A stretch of DNA of 64,000 bases from Carposina sasakii (Eukaryota; Arthropoda; Insecta; Lepidoptera; Carposinidae), in assembly GCA_014607495.2 (NCBI GenBank), contig CP053153.1:4836001-4900000 (forward strand). The letters are read 5' to 3'. Below, piece by piece: positions 46,801 through 57,329 of the stretch; position 1 is the stretch's first letter, and the number at the start of each line of letters is the position of its first letter. The translations under genes and the position numbers were made by a program. The notes under the pieces are model-generated. The model had not been told where the DNA came from. It was given only the letters and a program-made list of their open reading frames with translations, and ran no database searches.

Positions 46801-49800
46801 GTGCCCGTGTCAAAGGAGCCTTCCGGTACAAGTTAGTCCTACCATCAGTTATGGATAACAAATGACTTTTACGGTCTCTTAATAAGCGTAATAATCTTGC
46901 ATTCGGCCAAAAGAGTCGCATTTTCTTCCTTGCCACGTCATACTTTTAACAAATACCGCACCAGACCAAGTTCCCTCCTAACTTCCAATTTATTATATCC
47001 CACCATACCCAAGACGAATAATGACGGATACATCAGGGCGTATTTAGGATATACTCCATAAAGCTTCATGTAGAGATATCTGGTAAACTTGTTCTGAATT
47101 TTCTCTAACATGAGATTATATTTAGTTTCATGAGGTGACCAAACCATCGCATTGTGTTTCCATCTGCTTCGAACTAAGGCGCTATACAAGCTTTTAACTA
47201 AAACCTCTTTCTTTATCTTTATCTTTACCTCAATGATAAAATCTAATTCAAATTTGGCTTCGTGTTCTAAAGCTAATATTTAATAGTCAGCGTGGGTTAC
47301 CCACCTCCGCGTAAACTTTAGGATTCCTGTTTCTCCCGTTCCCCTGAGAAATTCGTTATATACTTTTTTCATACAAAAAATACACACTCCAAGTTTCAGA
47401 TGTTTAAGAAGGTTTTAGGATTTTCGTTGATTTATCAGTTAGATAGTCATTCAGGATAAAGCCCCATTTACATAATACCATTTTCTTGAACATTTAAGAC
47501 CATTCATTGATATGCCTATTGCTTAGTAAACACTAGTTAAATCTTGAGCAACGTGTCAAAAATCAGTAGATCATGCCAGTCATTTGTTGTTTCGATAAAA
47601 TTGTATGCAACGGGCAATAATAGTGAGGATTTAAGCTTTTGATGTGTCTGGATTGGAACTGAAAAGTTTGCGTTAACAGTAGACTTTACTTAGATTAATT
47701 TTTGTTACAGATTACACAAAGTATTTGGAGATTCGGAGCGTCCATTACAAAAGGAGGATTTACCTCATCTCAAGTATTTGGAAAGAGTTATCAAAGAGAG
47801 TATGAGGCTATTCCAGCCCGTACCGTTTATTATAAGAAAAGTTGAGAAGGAGCTAGTTTTACGTAAGTTTAATACGTGTCTCACAAATTATTTGCAATGT
47901 GTTATAAAAATTAGATATTTGAACGTTTGTTACTCTTCCATGTAAAAACTACCGAATGGATTTCGATAAAACTAGGCAACTATATCTATAGGTCCAATCC
48001 TACATATATCAGAATAACACATGGGTTACATTTACGATCAAGTAAACGAAGTGGTGGGCGTCAGCAAGTAATAAATCATTACCCAGTCCCACAGACTGTG
48101 GGACACAGTACCTAGTCTCGTATCGTACGAGTATCGAACCGTATACTCGTATATGTACTAATCAACGGTATGTCCTGTTATTTTAATATAACTACAGAAG
48201 GGACACAGTTTATACCTCGAAAAATAGGTCCATGGGTAGTCGTTAGCTAATAGAGAAAATGAGTTTTATCCAATCTCCTTTTTCAGCCTCCGGCCGAATA
48301 TTGCCAGCGGGTTCTGGAGTGGTAGTGTCCCTTTACGGCATGCATCGGAACCCTAAATACTGGGGCCCTACTGCGGAACACTTCGACCCTGACCGGTTTC
48401 TGCCCGAGAGGTTTACTGCATTGCAGGCTTCTAGCTTCTTCCCCTTCTCTACGGGCCCCAGGGCTTGTTTAGGTATCCTACTTAATATACTAATCTACTT
48501 TGATTATTGTAATATAAATGCTGGTTATGGTCGTTGAGGTATTATAGAAGGAGAATAAACTGGGTGTGATTAAACCAACAAATTTTTTACTCGACTGCGC
48601 CAGAAGGACGGTTGTGTTTTTCAAGTGTATGTATGTATATTTCTTTGACGCTCTAGAGCCTAAATGGCTTATCGCATTTGAGCTTGAGAGGTATCATTAG
48701 ATTAATCTTAGTTATAAAGGTGCAATTCCACCAATGCGCTGAACTGTGCGGCACTGTAATGCACAGTGTACGAAACAAATGTTTATTCCTGGTCGACTTA
48801 CTCAAGCAAACAATAACAAATTGTACGCGAACAATCTAGAAATACTCGCGCACAAATGTTTGTAAACAAATGTGATGCAGACTATTTTGGTGGAATCGTA
48901 CGTTAAGTAAGAGTGACACTGGGGAAAATTTTACGCAATCGGGGTTTTATCTTTAAGTAAACGAGGTTATTATTGGTAGAGACGTCGCTTGTAAGACTTT
49001 TATAATTTGTTTGTTTATATGTTCATGCTTGTAACATGTCAGATATTTAATTAATTGCATACTATGAGCAGGATTTCTTTGAACTGAGCAATCATCATTT
49101 TAATGCGGATTTCTTTTGAACTAATTAATACCGGAACACATTATTACAGCATGTCAGCCTGCGTAGTTAGTAGCGCTAACGTGAAGTACATTATTGTGGT
49201 CAGTTTATAAAAGGGACTTCCCGATTGTAATTTACTACTGGTAATTATCTACATAATTGGTATAACTAGAACGGTATGAAGGTAGTAGTTGGAGTGCAGG
49301 TATTTGAACTGTCAAGGGCGTGCCTATTAAAGCTAGTTACTCCATGATTTTTACTGTATGCAAGAGAAGATAGTAGTGTTCATCTTAATAATGTTTATTT
49401 AAATTTTTATTATAGGCATTGAATGTCCCTCTTGCCGCCGTTTTAAGCGAAAGAGGTACTGCAGGACGGCAGCATCTCAATAAATACATCAGCTGCATTT
49501 CCTTCTGTGCATGACGTAAGAGTCGACTAAGCAACTGGGGATTCTCTCGGTCGATAAGATAGCAACTTGTCACTGATCATTTACAGCTGTCCCCGCTATA
49601 CTAAACATGGCTGTGATCTCCTTTATGATCTTGCAGTTCTGGCTACCCCATTTCGGGAACACAGACGTGTCTCTATATATATGTTTTTGTTAAGTACATA
49701 ACAATCCATGGACAATATACTTTTTCCAGGATATCAATACGCTTACATGTCGATGAAGACCGCGCTATCGACAATACTGCGAAGATACAAGGTCCTCGGA

Positions 49801-49914
49801 GAGAGAGAGAGTGGCCCCATCCCACACATCAGGGTACGGCTGGACATCATGATGAAGTCCGAGGAAGGGTACCACATAACCTTACAGCGAAGAATACAGA
49901 GACAATCCGCGTAG
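34873..49914 (+). CDS. Cytochrome P450, CYP4 clan (CYP340-like), intact, 10 exons
   Basis: Exons 34873-35029, 36711-36806, 37038-37148, 38066-38248, 39937-40133, 40398-40467, 40550-40751, 47711-47862, 48287-48472, 49730-49914: 1539 bp, 512 residues. It is a microsomal haem-thiolate mono-oxygenase by family. There is an N-terminal membrane anchor (MILWLVITAVLVWTLVY) followed by an Arg-rich stop-transfer stretch. The I-helix oxygen-binding motif is STDTSS (311-316), ExxR is E368-R371, a PERF element follows in exon 9, and the haem loop FSTGPRACLG has the axial Cys450. The 512-residue length is normal. Intron 7 (6959 bp) is swollen by repeats and LINE pieces. The gene is the upstream member of a tandem pair. 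The CYP340 label is from memory; the substrate is unknown, though xenobiotic metabolism is usual for the group. A possible poly(A) signal is at 50384. Confidence 0.93.
35447..36539. mobile_element. MITE family A, copy 4, interrupted by an RTE-like LINE
   Basis: The left end CAGGGTATGTGTGACAGCCA is at 35447, followed by family sequence, the LINE insert 35503-36322, then the remaining family A sequence (GGCGATCCTGTG, TTTTCCTGCGAAAGTTTTCA) to a decayed right end near 36539. Confidence 0.75.
35503..36322 (-). mobile_element. RTE-like non-LTR retrotransposon, 5'-truncated, with 10-bp target duplication
   Basis: TTTGAGTTAT occurs at 35493-35502 and 36323-36332, flanking the insert. The minus-strand open frame 36311-35508 (267 codons) carries the C-terminal RT/endonuclease region: FNQCVLPVMTYGAETWSLT, QRAMERAMLGISLRDRIRNE, WAGHIARRTDGRWS, GRPPARWTDDLAKVAG. 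The catalytic RT core is absent. The plus strand begins CATCATCATTT, the complement of the usual ATGATG tail. Confidence 0.85.
37294..37885. mobile_element. MITE family B copy interrupted by family F
   Basis: The left end CAGGGTGTAACAAAAGGGGT and right end ACCCTTTCTGTTACACCCTG are TA-flanked. A family F element (37491-37830) sits inside. Confidence 0.75.
37491..37830. mobile_element. MITE family F, copy nested in family B
   Basis: It starts CAGGGTGTTTTTTCGTA and ends CGACCAAAAATCACC. The inverted copy at 59458-59832 has the matching CAGGGTGATTTTTGGTCGT start and GAAAAAACATCCTG end. Confidence 0.7.
38519..39117. mobile_element. Giant foldback: 273-bp inverted arms, 14-nt loop, flanked by 18-bp direct repeats
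   Basis: The arms 38558-38830 and 38845-39117 are reverse complements, perfect as far as I can read, around a 14-base loop (CTATGAATCTCTAA) that itself copies the arm sequence beside it. TGAATCCATATTGGTAAA occurs at 38501-38518 and 39114-39131, like a target-site duplication. The outer arm sequence (GTGCGCCCACCACCGGG..) belongs to the repeat seen at 10540-10706 and 16085-16165. The whole unit lies in P450 intron 4. Confidence 0.88.
40891..41150 (+). repeat. Interspersed repeat family G, copy 2
   Basis: Same block order as the copy at 11533: CACGCCTTTATCCCTTACGG, GCCGATAGAACCACATGGTG, GTATGCCCGGGAAGAGAAGC. Confidence 0.75.
42179..42457 (-). mobile_element. 5'-truncated retroposon tail with 12-bp target duplication
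   Basis: ACGTACAGATGA lies at 42167-42178 and 42458-42469. The insert begins with a T10 run (poly-A in minus orientation) and continues as A-rich non-coding sequence. Confidence 0.75.
42740..43665. repeat. Degenerate tandem repeat, about 125-bp period
   Basis: At least five blocks share AAGAACGGRTTTYCCGAAATTC, ACGGGAACGGAACAAACGGG-like and GATGAAATTTGGTG-like segments, with block edges near 43190, 43300, 43420 and 43540. It ends GAAGCGAAGCGAGGGCGGGC. Non-coding, inside P450 intron 7. Confidence 0.6.
44700..44945 (+). repeat. LINE-tailed non-autonomous element (GGCATAGCCGCGTGCTGCCG), copy 1
   Basis: It contains GCCGGCAGAGTAGAGTTTGT, CGTACGAGGCGATTAAAAG, GGGCAGCAGCGCCTCCCGT and a 3' end GGCCTACGTCCAGCAGTGAA, CTGCAATAGGCTG. 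Related copies are at 53440-53735, 55140-55315 and 57010-57235. The end is shared with RTE-like LINE tails. Confidence 0.7.
44988..45130. mobile_element. MITE family D, copy 2
   Basis: ATTTCACCAAATAGTTCCTT near the left and GTTCTGAAATCAGGTACAGG then TTATTCTATGA at the right match the element at 22011-22129. Confidence 0.55.
46600..47240 (-). pseudogene. Jockey-clade LINE reverse transcriptase, C-terminal fragment
   Basis: Minus-strand frames ending near 46938 and 46703 read LVRSRWKHNAMVWSPHE, RIQNKF-like KIQNKFTRYLYMKLYGVYP, LMYPSLFVLGMVGYNKLEVR, then a tail with NKINDRIDIF. These are typical of the C terminus of Jockey-type RTs. The two pieces are in different frames, and the catalytic core is absent. 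It lies in P450 intron 7. Confidence 0.8.
48719..48902. mobile_element. Short MITE with TGCAATTCCACCAA termini
   Basis: TGCAATTCCACCAA at the left is answered by TTGGTGGAATCGTA at the right; ACAAATGTTTATT and ACAAATGTTTGTAAAC lie inside. Located in P450 intron 9. Confidence 0.55.
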
Positions 49915-50049
49915 GAAGTAAAACTAATTATTATTGCTAATTATGGTTTTTCAGTTACACAACGGACAATTTTAACTGTACTAAAAGGCCCTTAGGAAAT
50001 GGCCAGTATGAGCCCTTTAACGTCCATTTTCATTATATGAGGTCAGATT

Positions 50050-50272
50050 TAAGGCTCGAGCACACCGGATGCGTATGCGTGCGCGTAAGCGTAGACGTAC
50101 ACGTACCTCTGACTTTAATATATAGAACTGTCACCGCTTGACGTCTATGCTTACGTCTACGCATACGCATCCGGTCTGCCCGTGCCTATACAGTTCCATA
50201 CATTACAACTCAGAGGTACGTATACGTCTACGCTTACGTGCACGCATACGCATCCGGTGTGCTCGAGCCTTT
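50050..50272. mobile_element. Foldback MITE with GGCTCGAGCACACCGGATGC termini
   Basis: GGCTCGAGCACACCGGATGC at the left is answered by GCATCCGGTGTGCTCGAGCC at the right, with TTAA on each side. The interior is repetitive in CGTA/TACG steps (TACGTCTACGCTTACG). Confidence 0.8.
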
Positions 50273-51065
50273 AATATAGATTTCAAAATCTATGACAACA
50301 TGTAAAAGTTAAGTTCGTTAGATATTTATTTATCTCATTTAGAGATTATTCATAACGTTTTTGTCACGCACTTAAGGTAAGGTAATAAAACTTCTCGGCC
50401 CGTTTGTACTTGCAAAATATTCGAGATTTTGTCAGTAAGTGCATCTTCATAAATTGTTTTAACTAGAGTTTAGCTTTTTAACACCGTTTTCAGAGATAGA
50501 GCTAAGCTGATCATAGGAATTCAGTCATTTAGTAGACTTTTGTTTGTGTAGACGATCTTGTTAAATATTGTAAAGTAAGATTTACTAAGCCATATAGGTC
50601 GATTCTGACCGTCGTCACACTTAAACATAAACCTCACACTACACTTAGTCAGGTCTATCTCTCTCCGTTCTATACATGGCTGAGAGAGAAAACGACAGGT
50701 AGGACTAATTTTATTTTACGTTTAGGTTTAAGTGGGACGGTCAGAACCACATAATCACGTTTTTCATTCACTAAACATTAGTATCAGAATTAAGTTGCAT
50801 TTTATGTGTGGATTGTTCAAAGTACGAGTATGTGTCCTTTTTGTAAATCACACATCCACCAGTGGGTGATTCATGACGGTAGTTTACAAGTTGGAAGGCT
50901 TCGACCAACTCACCTGGATTATAATTCGCACGTAGGTAGGTACCTACATCATAACAATTATGAGTAATTAAGTCATCAATATAATTTATAATTCATCCAA
51001 TAATTTATAACTGTGTAGTATGTTTGTCTGTATAATTTTTATAACAGAACAGATCTACATATATT

Positions 51066-51380
51066 TTGTACCTATATTCGCAAGAAAGCTTTGGGGAACT
51101 CGTACTTTTTGACAAGGACTATCCTTCTTATAAAGGACTACTCGTATTTAATAAAGGCAAAGAACAATTTTTTATTTTTTTGAACCTGTTTAATACCAGA
51201 ACCGATGATTTGGGTCCAAGTTTTACGGATTTCAATTATCTTTTAAAGATTGATGTATACATTGGCATATTGGATTGGATCCAATGTATGGATCTTAGAG
51301 TGAATATAGAACTTGAGCCAATGAGTGGTGATTCCACTGTTACGTTTAGCATAACAGGGTCAAATGTGAATAATTTGTGA
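51066..51380 (+). other. Unassigned open frame, 104 codons
   Basis: The frame opens MYLYSQESFGELVLFDKDY and its last part reads RVNIELEPMSGDSTVTFSIT, with alternating hydrophobic/polar pattern suggesting beta strands and no transmembrane segment. I do not recognise a family. An AG acceptor-like site (TTTTTATAACAG, about 51047) lies just upstream, so this might be a last exon of an unseen gene or a decayed copy. AATAAA-like signals follow after 51440. It could be a chance open frame. Confidence 0.3.
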
Positions 51381-52429
51381 CAAAACAAGTTGCTAGCTTA
51401 ATGTTGCTAACCTAACATAATGTTTAGTAATACCTAAAGTAAAATAAAATGGTTTATGTAAATTAGATGCAAATGTATCAATCAATAAATATCAACCAAA
51501 AAAATATTTAAAGAAAAAATTGACTGATAACGTCAACCATCTCTTTTATTTTGTATTCCTGCTGTTCCACTTATTCATGGTAGGTAAATAATGTTAATAT
51601 AAAGGCTTAGAATAATGATTCGCTCCGCTCTGTAGAAGGACTCGGCTTAATCATAAATTCAGCAACAAATACTATGCTGTACACGTCATAGACGAGCTCG
51701 AACTCCCACAGTCTAGTTGTCAACAATGTGCCAAGATGACTACTGTCAGTTTTGTTAAATTTTAATCATATTTCATTAGAATAATGATTCGCTCGGAGCG
51801 AAGACCAATTATTAATCTAAGTATTTTAGAATAATGATTCGGCGGAGCGAAGACCTATCATTAATCTAAGCTAAGTATAAAGGTAAACCTTAATTCATGA
51901 TACAAGTTACCTTACTCTTCATTAAAAAGTTCGGTTAACCCAATTAAACTAAATTAAATATGTACGTATGTGTGTTTTATAATTTGATGTATTTATTATG
52001 TGTTACAAAAAAAGCGGCCATTTGTGAGTCGGACTCGCCCATGAAGGGTGCCGTAGCAGCAAGTAACATAATAAAAAAGTTCTTGTAGTTCGTTGTTGAT
52101 TTGAAAGGTAAATTGCGGTTTACGATTTATAACGTATTAAAAAAAATTACTTACTAGATCTCGTTTCAACCAATTTTCGGTGGAAGTTTGCATGCTAATG
52201 TACCTGTTTATATCACATTTTTTTTTCTATCATTCTCTTATTTAAGAAGTTACAGGGGGGACACACATTTTACCACTTTGGAAGCGTCTCTCGCGCAAAT
52301 TATTCAGTTCAAAAAAAAATTGATATAAGAAACCTCTATAATATTTTTGAAGACCTATCCATCCATAGATACAGCACGCGTATGGGGAACCCCCAAAATT
52401 TATTTTTTATACATATAATATAATCATAT

Positions 52430-52566
52430 AATCACGCCTCTATCCCTTCACGGGGTAGGCAGAGCACCAAGGGCCGATAGAACCACATGGTGCCACTTCC
52501 GACCAATTTTGAGGGTATAGTTGAGATGTACAAGTTCGGTTAGTAGTGACAGGTGGTCAGCTCAGG
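52430..52566 (+). repeat. Interspersed repeat family G, copy 3 (3' truncated)
   Basis: Matches the first half of the family, then stops after GTGACAGGTGGTCAGCTCAG. Confidence 0.7.
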
Positions 52567-53439
52567 GTTTTTTTTAAAATATTTTGTGCGAAAATCTTAA
52601 TGCGGTTCACAGAATACATCTACTTACTAAATTCCAACAGTATAGTTTCGGAAAAAAGTGACTGTGACATTCGGACGGACAGACAGACATGACGAATCCA
52701 CAAGGGTTCAGTTTTTTGCCATTTGGCTACGGAACCCTAAAAACCAGCGAACCATTTCAATTGATTTGATAAATCAATTGTGCGCTCAAACACGCGACCG
52801 GATTTCTCACTGAACGGTCATCCGTTTTTTACTATTTTTGATAAGTATTTGTAAGTAGGTATATTCGTGCGTTTGTGTGCAGTGTTCAGTCCCGTATTGC
52901 TTGAGGAGTGGTTAGCATAATGATCATATGGTTGGTTCTCTATCGCGGTTCTTGTGTGGACCCTGGTGTATAGGCACAGAAGACGCAGACTTTATGAGCT
53001 GGCGTCCAAGCTACCAGGGTCTAGAGAAGACTTGCCTGGGATTGGGATCGCGTACAGTTTGATAGGTAACAATGAAGGTGAGTCTTAATCCTTACTTAGT
53101 ATTATAAATGCGAAGGTAACTCTATCTATCTGTCGCGCATTCACAACAAAACTGCTGAACCGATTTAAATGGAATTTAGTACAAAAGTAGCCTGAGTAAG
53201 AACATAGGCAATTTTTTATCGTGGATTTTCTTTACATGCAGGTAATCATAAAAACTATCTCTCCATAGTACGTAGGTACCTACTTTATTTTCTTTGAGCT
53301 AGGCTACTAATTGTATTTGAGTCAATGATATGGAGCATGAAAGTAGGTCTATCGGCTAATCTGCCTGAAAAAATGTATAGACTAAAAAAAGATATCGTGA
53401 ACTACACGAGTAATTTAATTATGTTGGTAAGAACTATAT

Positions 53440-53735
53440 TGCTGCCCACTACAGAGTAGAGTTTGTACCACCCCATACCTGCCCGTGGGTATCGTGCGAG
53501 GCGATTAAGGGTTTCCGGCAGGTGGGCAGCAGCACCTCTCGTGCTGACAACAACCAGAAAACCGAAAGTCCAAAAATCAGACTGCGGCCACCAACCTGCC
53601 TGCCCAGCGTTGTGACTATGGGCAAAAACCTGTAGGTTATGGCAGCAAAATAGGAGGCTATGGCAGTAGCCTTGTGGCGTGACCTGGGGGAGGCCTACGT
53701 CCAGCAGTGAACTGCAATAGGCTGAAGACGAGATA
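53440..53735 (+). repeat. LINE-tailed non-autonomous element, copy 2
   Basis: GCAGAGT-like start TACAGAGTAGAGTTTGTACC, CGTGCGAGGCGATTAAGGG, then GGCCTACGTCCAGCAGTGAA and CTGCAATAGGCTG. In intron 1 of the second P450. Confidence 0.65.
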
Positions 53736-54778
53736 TACCAACTGAAATCATTCCTATTTTTATTTCAGAAGTAATGAATGCTCTTCAACGCTTTTCTTAC
53801 GAAGCCATGGATGACCAGCACAATGGATTGATTCGTCTGTGGTTAAACCATATACTGTATATAAGTATGTATTAAATTCAGGTCATATATATTCCATGCA
53901 AAAAGCCCAAGATAGGAGTACTTGGAAAGCTCTGGAGGAGGCCTTCACCCGAAGAGGGACCCAAAAATATACCTAGGAATTAATCATGCATGAATTTATA
54001 ATTTTAATTTAATATTTTTTTGTCATATTATTAATCCTAATTCAACTCAATTTATTTTAAATATATGTGTAATAATATTGTATGGGAAATTAAAAGGCTA
54101 TTTATTTATTTATTTATATTAGGCAAACCTACAGTTACAGTTTACAGTATGCACTGCTCATTACGAATCACGTGTGCGAAGCGTGTGTGTGTATGTGTGT
54201 GTGTGTGTGTATGAGTCCTGTTGAATACATTTGATTGTTACAACTAACTGCTGATATATGTACCTACCTATATAAATATAATCGGCACGGCGCACAGAAA
54301 AACCAGTCATGGTTTTTGTCGCGCTAGATGTGAATATCAATTGTATAGTTTTCGAAATAAATGCTTTTATTATTATTATTATTATATCTTATAGGCGTCG
54401 GTACTTCCGTGTGTACCTATACTTTTATCAGATTTTTGTATTAAATTATTATTTGATAAAATTATTGTACGTAAATATTAGCTTGTATTAGTAATAATTT
54501 TCATCCTATAATCATATAAATAGATAGTTATATCTCTACGTTGAACAACGTGGTAAAATCCGAAAGACCACAAGTCCACAAGTTTCCTCTCCTGTAAAAC
54601 TGAATAGGTACAGGACCTAATGAATGCGCACTTATTGGACCTATACAATATTTCAGTATTAGTGGATCCGGTAGACACAAACATGATTATGAAGACATGC
54701 ATGGAAAAAGATGACCTGCACAGATTTATGAGAAACCTCATTGGCAATGGCCTCATTTTCGCTCCAGGTAAATAAGTC

Positions 54779-54900
54779 GCTTGCCTGATTTCAGAACTAA
54801 TATTTTTTGTATGCAGTTACAAAATTAATATATGTAGTTCTAATGTAGAAACAGAGGAACTCACGCTATCGTTCATAGGAACTATTTAGTGAATAATCGC
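54779..54900. mobile_element. MITE family D, copy 3 (inverted)
   Basis: CCTGATTTCAGAACTAATAT at the left and TCATAGGAACTATTTAGTGA at the right correspond to the complement of the copy at 22011-22129. It begins about a dozen bases after the donor of exon 3. Confidence 0.55.
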
Positions 54901-55139
54901 GCTCTACCCAATCTATAGGAGAGTTAGAAGACCAGATAGAGAACTTAACTTCGAAGAATATCTAACTTGATGTTAATAATATTATCAGTATAAAAAAAAA
55001 ACCGTCTTGACCTGATATTCTCAAACTAGGAAAGAGGCCCCATCCTAGTTAGGCATGCTTTATTTGAAAGGAAGAAATGGAAGGAATTACAAAATTGCTC
55101 ATCGCTACTGGTCATTCCGCCTAGCCTTAGCATTAGCGC

Positions 55140-55315
55140 ATTAGCGCCTCCCGTGTTGACAACATAATCCGAAAATACAAACTGCGGTCACCAACCCGCC
55201 TGCCCAGCGTGGTGACTATGGGCAAATACCCCCCATGGCAGCCTTGTGGCGTGCTCCGGGGGAGGCCTACGTCCAGCAGTGGACTGCAATAGGCTGATGA
55301 TGATGATGACTGGTC
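55140..55315 (+). repeat. LINE-tailed non-autonomous element, copy 3 (5' truncated)
   Basis: GCGCCTCCCGTGTTGACAAC to GGCCTACGTCCAGCAGTGGA, ending CTGATGATGATGATG. It lies about 50 bases before exon 4 of the second P450. Confidence 0.65.
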
Positions 55316-55868
55316 ATTAGGGTATAGCTGGGTCCCATGTCCTAAACCTTGTATATCTATTGTTTAGTCTCAATCTGGAGAAAACGACGAAAGATTCTAG
55401 TACCGCTCTTCAGTCCGAAAATTGTGGAGAGTTTTGGATCAGTATTCTCAGAGCAAAGCGAAAAGTTGGCCAGGAATTTGGGGAAATGCCTGGCTAGGCC
55501 TCTTAGACTTTGGCCTTTTTTGACTAAATATTCCTTGGATTCAGTTTGCGGTGGGTATTACACATATATATTATTATTTTTATATGTTATTTATTTAATG
55601 ACTCGGTAACATTTCTTACGGTTACCTATTTTTGGATTGTGCTATATTTGTGCCAGAAAAGTTAAGAGAATTTAAATTAGGCTGACGGGTATGATGTGCA
55701 TACGTTTCCTATTTCCTTTGGGCACAATGAGAGTGAGTAGATATATTATGTATGTTTTATAAGATCGATCACACATCCTCTTGTGGCTTTAGACAAAGTA
55801 ACATTATTATTCCTCGATCAAATCGATAAGAGGTTCGTCAGCGACACGTTTAGAGTGCTAATGTCATA

Positions 55869-56062
55869 CTAACTGCCTCGATGCAACTTTTCGGTGCCTC
55901 ACAATTCCAGTCCTTGACACTTAGATTGCATTACTGCAATGTACAGTAACGTACTACATACTAATGTACTGTAACGTACAGTAATACAATCTAAGTGTCA
56001 AGGACTGGAATTGTGAGGCACCGAAAAGTCTAAAGGTGCATCGAGGCAGTTAGTATGATATT
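55869..56062. mobile_element. Foldback MITE in P450 intron 4
   Basis: ATACTAACTGCCTCGATGCA, TTTTCGGTGCCTCACAATTC and CAGTCCTTGACACTTAGATT are answered in reverse order by their complements. The centre is ACTGTACATTGCAGT-like short palindromes. Confidence 0.85.
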
Positions 56063-56794
56063 AAAACTCTATTATGACAACTTATTCCTCTATGCCAAAT
56101 GATAACCTTCATTTTAGCGCGTTTGCCAAGTCGCATGTTAAATTCCAACCGCTAATTGTGTTAGTGATGCGACAACGAACACCGATGCCAAACGATGTTA
56201 AGTACATTGTCTAAGTACTCTCTAAATAACTTTTTCCCGAACAGAAACAGCATTTGGGATTTGTATAAATGCTCAAGATGATCCCGAGTGCAAGCCATTG
56301 ATAGCAATGAATAAGTTACTGAATCTAGTTTGTGAAAGGATCTTCAAACTGTGGCTGCAGCCTGACTGGATGTACCGGCTCTTCCCTCAGTATCGTTCGC
56401 ATGTGGCCTATACGAAGTACTTGCATGATTATGTTGACTGTGTAAGTTATTTTTTATTTTAACCATGCACATTTCCCTGAAGTTTTGTACCTATACTTAT
56501 AGCAAGTTTACACGGATCAGATGTATGTGAGATTTCTGGTAGATAGAGATATACACTTAATTTTAGACATAATTAAAACTGACCTAACTTAACCTAAAAT
56601 ATAGTACTACAAGTATAGTCGCTTTCAGATTATAAGTGATAAACGCAAACAGCTACAATCTTCGGAAAAAATCGGCTCTGAAAATAGTAACTGTTGTAAG
56701 TATTATACCCATCTATACCAAATTTTCAGAACCACTTTACATAGTCTAATTAGGCGTACGTACTCCTCAACGAAAAAACATATTATAGACCTCT

Positions 56795-56845
56795 GCATGC
56801 ACGGAATGCAGAGGTCGTGGGTTCGATTCCCACCCGGGTGAGGAA
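56795..56845 (+). repeat. tRNA-derived SINE fragment with anticodon-arm-like hairpin
   Basis: CCTCTGCATGCACGGAATGC then AGAGG folds as an 8-bp stem with 7-base loop, followed by GTGGGTTCGATTCCCACCCG with a B-box-like T arm. No D arm is present, so it is truncated. Related to 33931-34006. Confidence 0.6.
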
Positions 56846-57009
56846 TTTTTTCCATTTCTTTATTAATAATTTTATAATATATAATATCTTGACTAAGATA
56901 AAATCACTTCTCCATAATATAATCCATTAGAAAAAACATATTGCTACTAAAGTTTAATTAAAAGAGTTGGTTGCATGATTAAATTATTTTTTTATATTTA
57001 TATAATATT

Positions 57010-57235
57010 TTTATAACCATGGCCGCGTGGTGCCGGCAGAGTATAATGCGTACCACCCCATGTCTGCCTGTGGGTATCGTACGAGGCGATTAAGGGTTTC
57101 CGGGAGGTGGGCAGCAGCGCCTCCGCGTAGTGACTATGGGTAAATACCCCCCATGGCAGTCTTGTGGCGTGCTGTGTGGGAGGCCTACGTCCAGCAGTGG
57201 ACTGCAATAGGCTGATGATGATGATGATGATAATA
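57010..57235 (+). repeat. LINE-tailed non-autonomous element, copy 4
   Basis: CCATGGCCGCGTGGTGCCGG, GTACGAGGCGATTAAGGG, then GGCCTACGTCCAGCAGTGGA and a GATGATGATGATGAT tail. Confidence 0.7.
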
Positions 57236-57329
57236 TTTTTGCTTATTACAATACATAATTTTAAAGTAAAAAAAATTTAAATGGTCTTTGTTATTTGTTT
57301 TTATATGCGAAATAGTACATACGTACCTA

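Larger units (their letters stand above)
49915..52919. other. Spacer between the two P450 genes
   Basis: Contains the 3' flank of the first P450, a foldback MITE (50050-50272), an unassigned open frame (51066-51380), short inverted GAATAATGATTCGCTC blocks (51615-51860) and a family G copy (52430-52566). The last 120 bases are the 5' flank of the second P450. Confidence 0.5.
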
